Below, one piece after another: positions 6,631 through 7,204 of a stretch of DNA of 7,204 bases. The notes under the pieces were generated by a model. It saw only the letters and a program-made list of their open reading frames with translations. It ran no database searches and had not been told where the DNA came from. Position 1 is the stretch's first letter, and the number at the start of each line of letters is the position of its first letter. The position numbers were made by a program, and so were the translations under genes. The stretch lies in assembly GCA_900314365.1 (NCBI GenBank), contig OMVH01000166.1, positions 1-7,204 on the forward strand, read 5' to 3'. This stretch comes from an uncultured Prevotella sp. (GTDB taxonomy: Bacteria; Bacteroidota; Bacteroidia; Bacteroidales; Bacteroidaceae).

Positions 6631-6687
6631 TCAAACATAAGTTAGCAAAATGGACAACAGTTAGCCAAATGGACAACAATTGTTTGA
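6631..6687. repeat. 19-bp tandem duplication inside a 7-bp inverted repeat
   Basis: GTTAGCAAAATGGACAACA (6641-6659) is followed directly by GTTAGCCAAATGGACAACA (6660-6678), with a single A/C difference. The pair is framed by TCAAACA (6631-6637) and TGTTTGA (6681-6687), an exact inverted repeat. Such an arrangement could be a double binding site for a DNA-binding protein or the remnant of an insertion; nothing in the sequence decides this. Confidence 0.75.
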
Positions 6688-6760
6688 ACTGTCAGTTGAT
6701 ACCATGTGAGTCTACAAAAACAGTACAAAGTTTGCTTCTACTGCTTGTTTATCAAAACCT

Positions 6761-6892
6761 CAGCAACTTGCAGGGCGCGGCTAGATAGGGTTAGGGGCCG
6801 TCCGCATCCTACGGGCAGACAATAGATTCTCTCACACTTTGGACATTCGCTGCTTGCGGACGGCCACAAGGGCCGCACCCTGCAAGTTGCTG
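6761..6892. repeat. 132-bp nested palindrome
   Basis: The outer arms 6761-6781 and 6872-6892 are 21 bp long and complementary at 20 positions; the exception would be a G-U pair in the plus-strand or a C-A mismatch in the minus-strand transcript's terms. The arms begin CAGCAACTTGCAGGG and end CCCTGCAAGTTGCTG. Inside them GGCCGTCCGCA (6796-6806) and TGCGGACGGCC (6855-6865) form a perfect 11-bp stem around a 48-nt loop. A weaker TCAA/TTGA pairing lies outside (6752-6755 with 6897-6900). The arms are much richer in G+C than the flanks. No T-tract follows on the plus strand; on the minus strand AGGTTTTG follows, a weak terminator-like end. No target-site duplication is evident. It may be a repetitive extragenic element, a small non-autonomous mobile element or a structured RNA. 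Confidence 0.8.
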
Positions 6893-7075
6893 TAGCTTGA
6901 CTGAGTGGGCGAGAGAGTCATTATGTGAAGATAGGGTCTTCAAGTTCCGCAAACGCTTATGCTCTTTCTGAGTGGTAGCGTCTCGCTGATGGATACCTAT
7001 TTTTGTCGGGGCAGGAGAGCTTCAAATGGGGAGAGTGTGCAATGGAAAACTTTGATTTTTGATACGGAAAAATGG

Positions 7076-7204
7076 GCGTTAAATAATGCTAACGCTAACC
7101 GAATCCTTTACAAATGAAAATCTCGAAATAGAGAAAATCCGAGTGCTTCGAGAGCCTTTTTTGAGTGCTTTTCGCTCGAGATCGGACCTCGAGGGCCTCG
7201 TCGA
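7076..7204. repeat. Short-repeat patch at the right window edge
   Basis: Several small repeats overlap here. GCGTTA (7076-7081) pairs with TAACGC (7090-7095), and GCTAAC occurs twice in tandem (7088-7099). TCTCGAA (7121-7127) pairs with TTCGAGA (7147-7153) and is followed by GCC and six T (7157-7162), a weak terminator-like layout on the plus strand. GAGTGCTT occurs at 7141-7148 and 7163-7170. CTCGAG occurs at 7175-7180 and 7188-7193, the latter inside the palindrome CCTCGAGG. The window ends within this patch, so its full extent is unknown. Confidence 0.5.

Larger units (their letters stand above)
6392..7204. other. Gene-free, repeat-rich intergenic region
   Basis: No reading frame on either strand looks like a real gene across these roughly 810 bases, and no tRNA or rRNA is recognisable. 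The region holds several repeats listed separately: twin hairpins (6422-6461), a 19-bp tandem duplication (6641-6678), a 132-bp nested palindrome (6761-6892) and a short-repeat patch at the edge (7076-7204). A minor hairpin TGAAGA/TCTTCA lies at 6926-6942. The stretch at about 6465-6625 shows nothing I can name. The sequence may continue as intergenic DNA beyond the window. Confidence 0.7.

Noticed and set aside
6641..6678. CRISPR-like repeats
   Set aside because: The two 19-bp copies are directly adjacent with no spacer, and no cas gene is present.
6761..6892. Reading the large palindrome as an intrinsic terminator
   Set aside because: There is no adjacent T-tract on the plus strand, only a short TTTT on the minus strand, no gene in the window ends there, and a 132-bp structure with a 48-nt loop is unlike normal terminators.
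7086..7204. Possible partial gene on the plus strand starting at ATG 7086 (MLTLTESFTNENLEIEK...)
   Set aside because: Only about 39 codons are visible, no good promoter precedes it, the frame crosses the short repeats, and the opposite-strand frames are equally open. It remains possible if the sequence beyond the edge supports it.

Overview
The window looks like a chromosomal segment from a member of the Bacteroidales, most likely Prevotella or a close relative. Three things point there. The protein families match that group: a ZapA, RNase Y, patatin, KdsA, KdsD series, with a C-terminal GVVDHYSCMI ending on KdsD. Two upstream regions carry excellent matches to the Bacteroidetes promoter (TTTG, 19-20 nt, TAnnTTTG). 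Shine-Dalgarno sequences are weak or absent. The genus is inference; no rRNA or marker gene is present to settle it.

All seven supportable genes lie on the minus strand, so transcription runs from right to left. Reading in that direction, the right-hand 840 bases or so (about 6363-7204) contain no convincing gene but are rich in repeats. They hold a pair of tandem hairpins, two copies of a 19-bp repeat framed by a 7-bp inverted repeat, a 132-bp nested palindrome, and a patch of short GAG/CTCGAG-type repeats at the window edge. A promoter at 6360-6391 then starts a cluster: a small coiled-coil protein gene (6341-6051), zapA (6036-5743), a 106-nt gap that folds into a long-stem RNA resembling a 6S-type RNA, rny for RNase Y (5636-4101), and a patatin-like phospholipase (4070-3174).

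A second promoter at 3073-3103 lies almost on top of the start of kdsA (3067-2297), so its message may be nearly leaderless. kdsA is followed by kdsD (2247-1273) and a phospholipase D/cardiolipin synthase-like gene (1246 to beyond base 1), which lacks only its last few codons in this window. KdsD makes D-arabinose 5-phosphate and KdsA condenses it with phosphoenolpyruvate to KDO-8-phosphate, so these neighbours catalyse consecutive steps towards the lipopolysaccharide inner core. The last gene adds phospholipid metabolism. The left half is therefore an envelope-building unit, and the right half combines a cell-division accessory factor, an mRNA decay enzyme and a lipid hydrolase.

The coding content is conventional. 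The points most worth a second look are non-coding: the structured zapA-rny spacer, the large palindrome and tandem repeats in the gene-free region, and the near-leaderless kdsA promoter. I see no CRISPR array, tRNA, rRNA or transposase gene.
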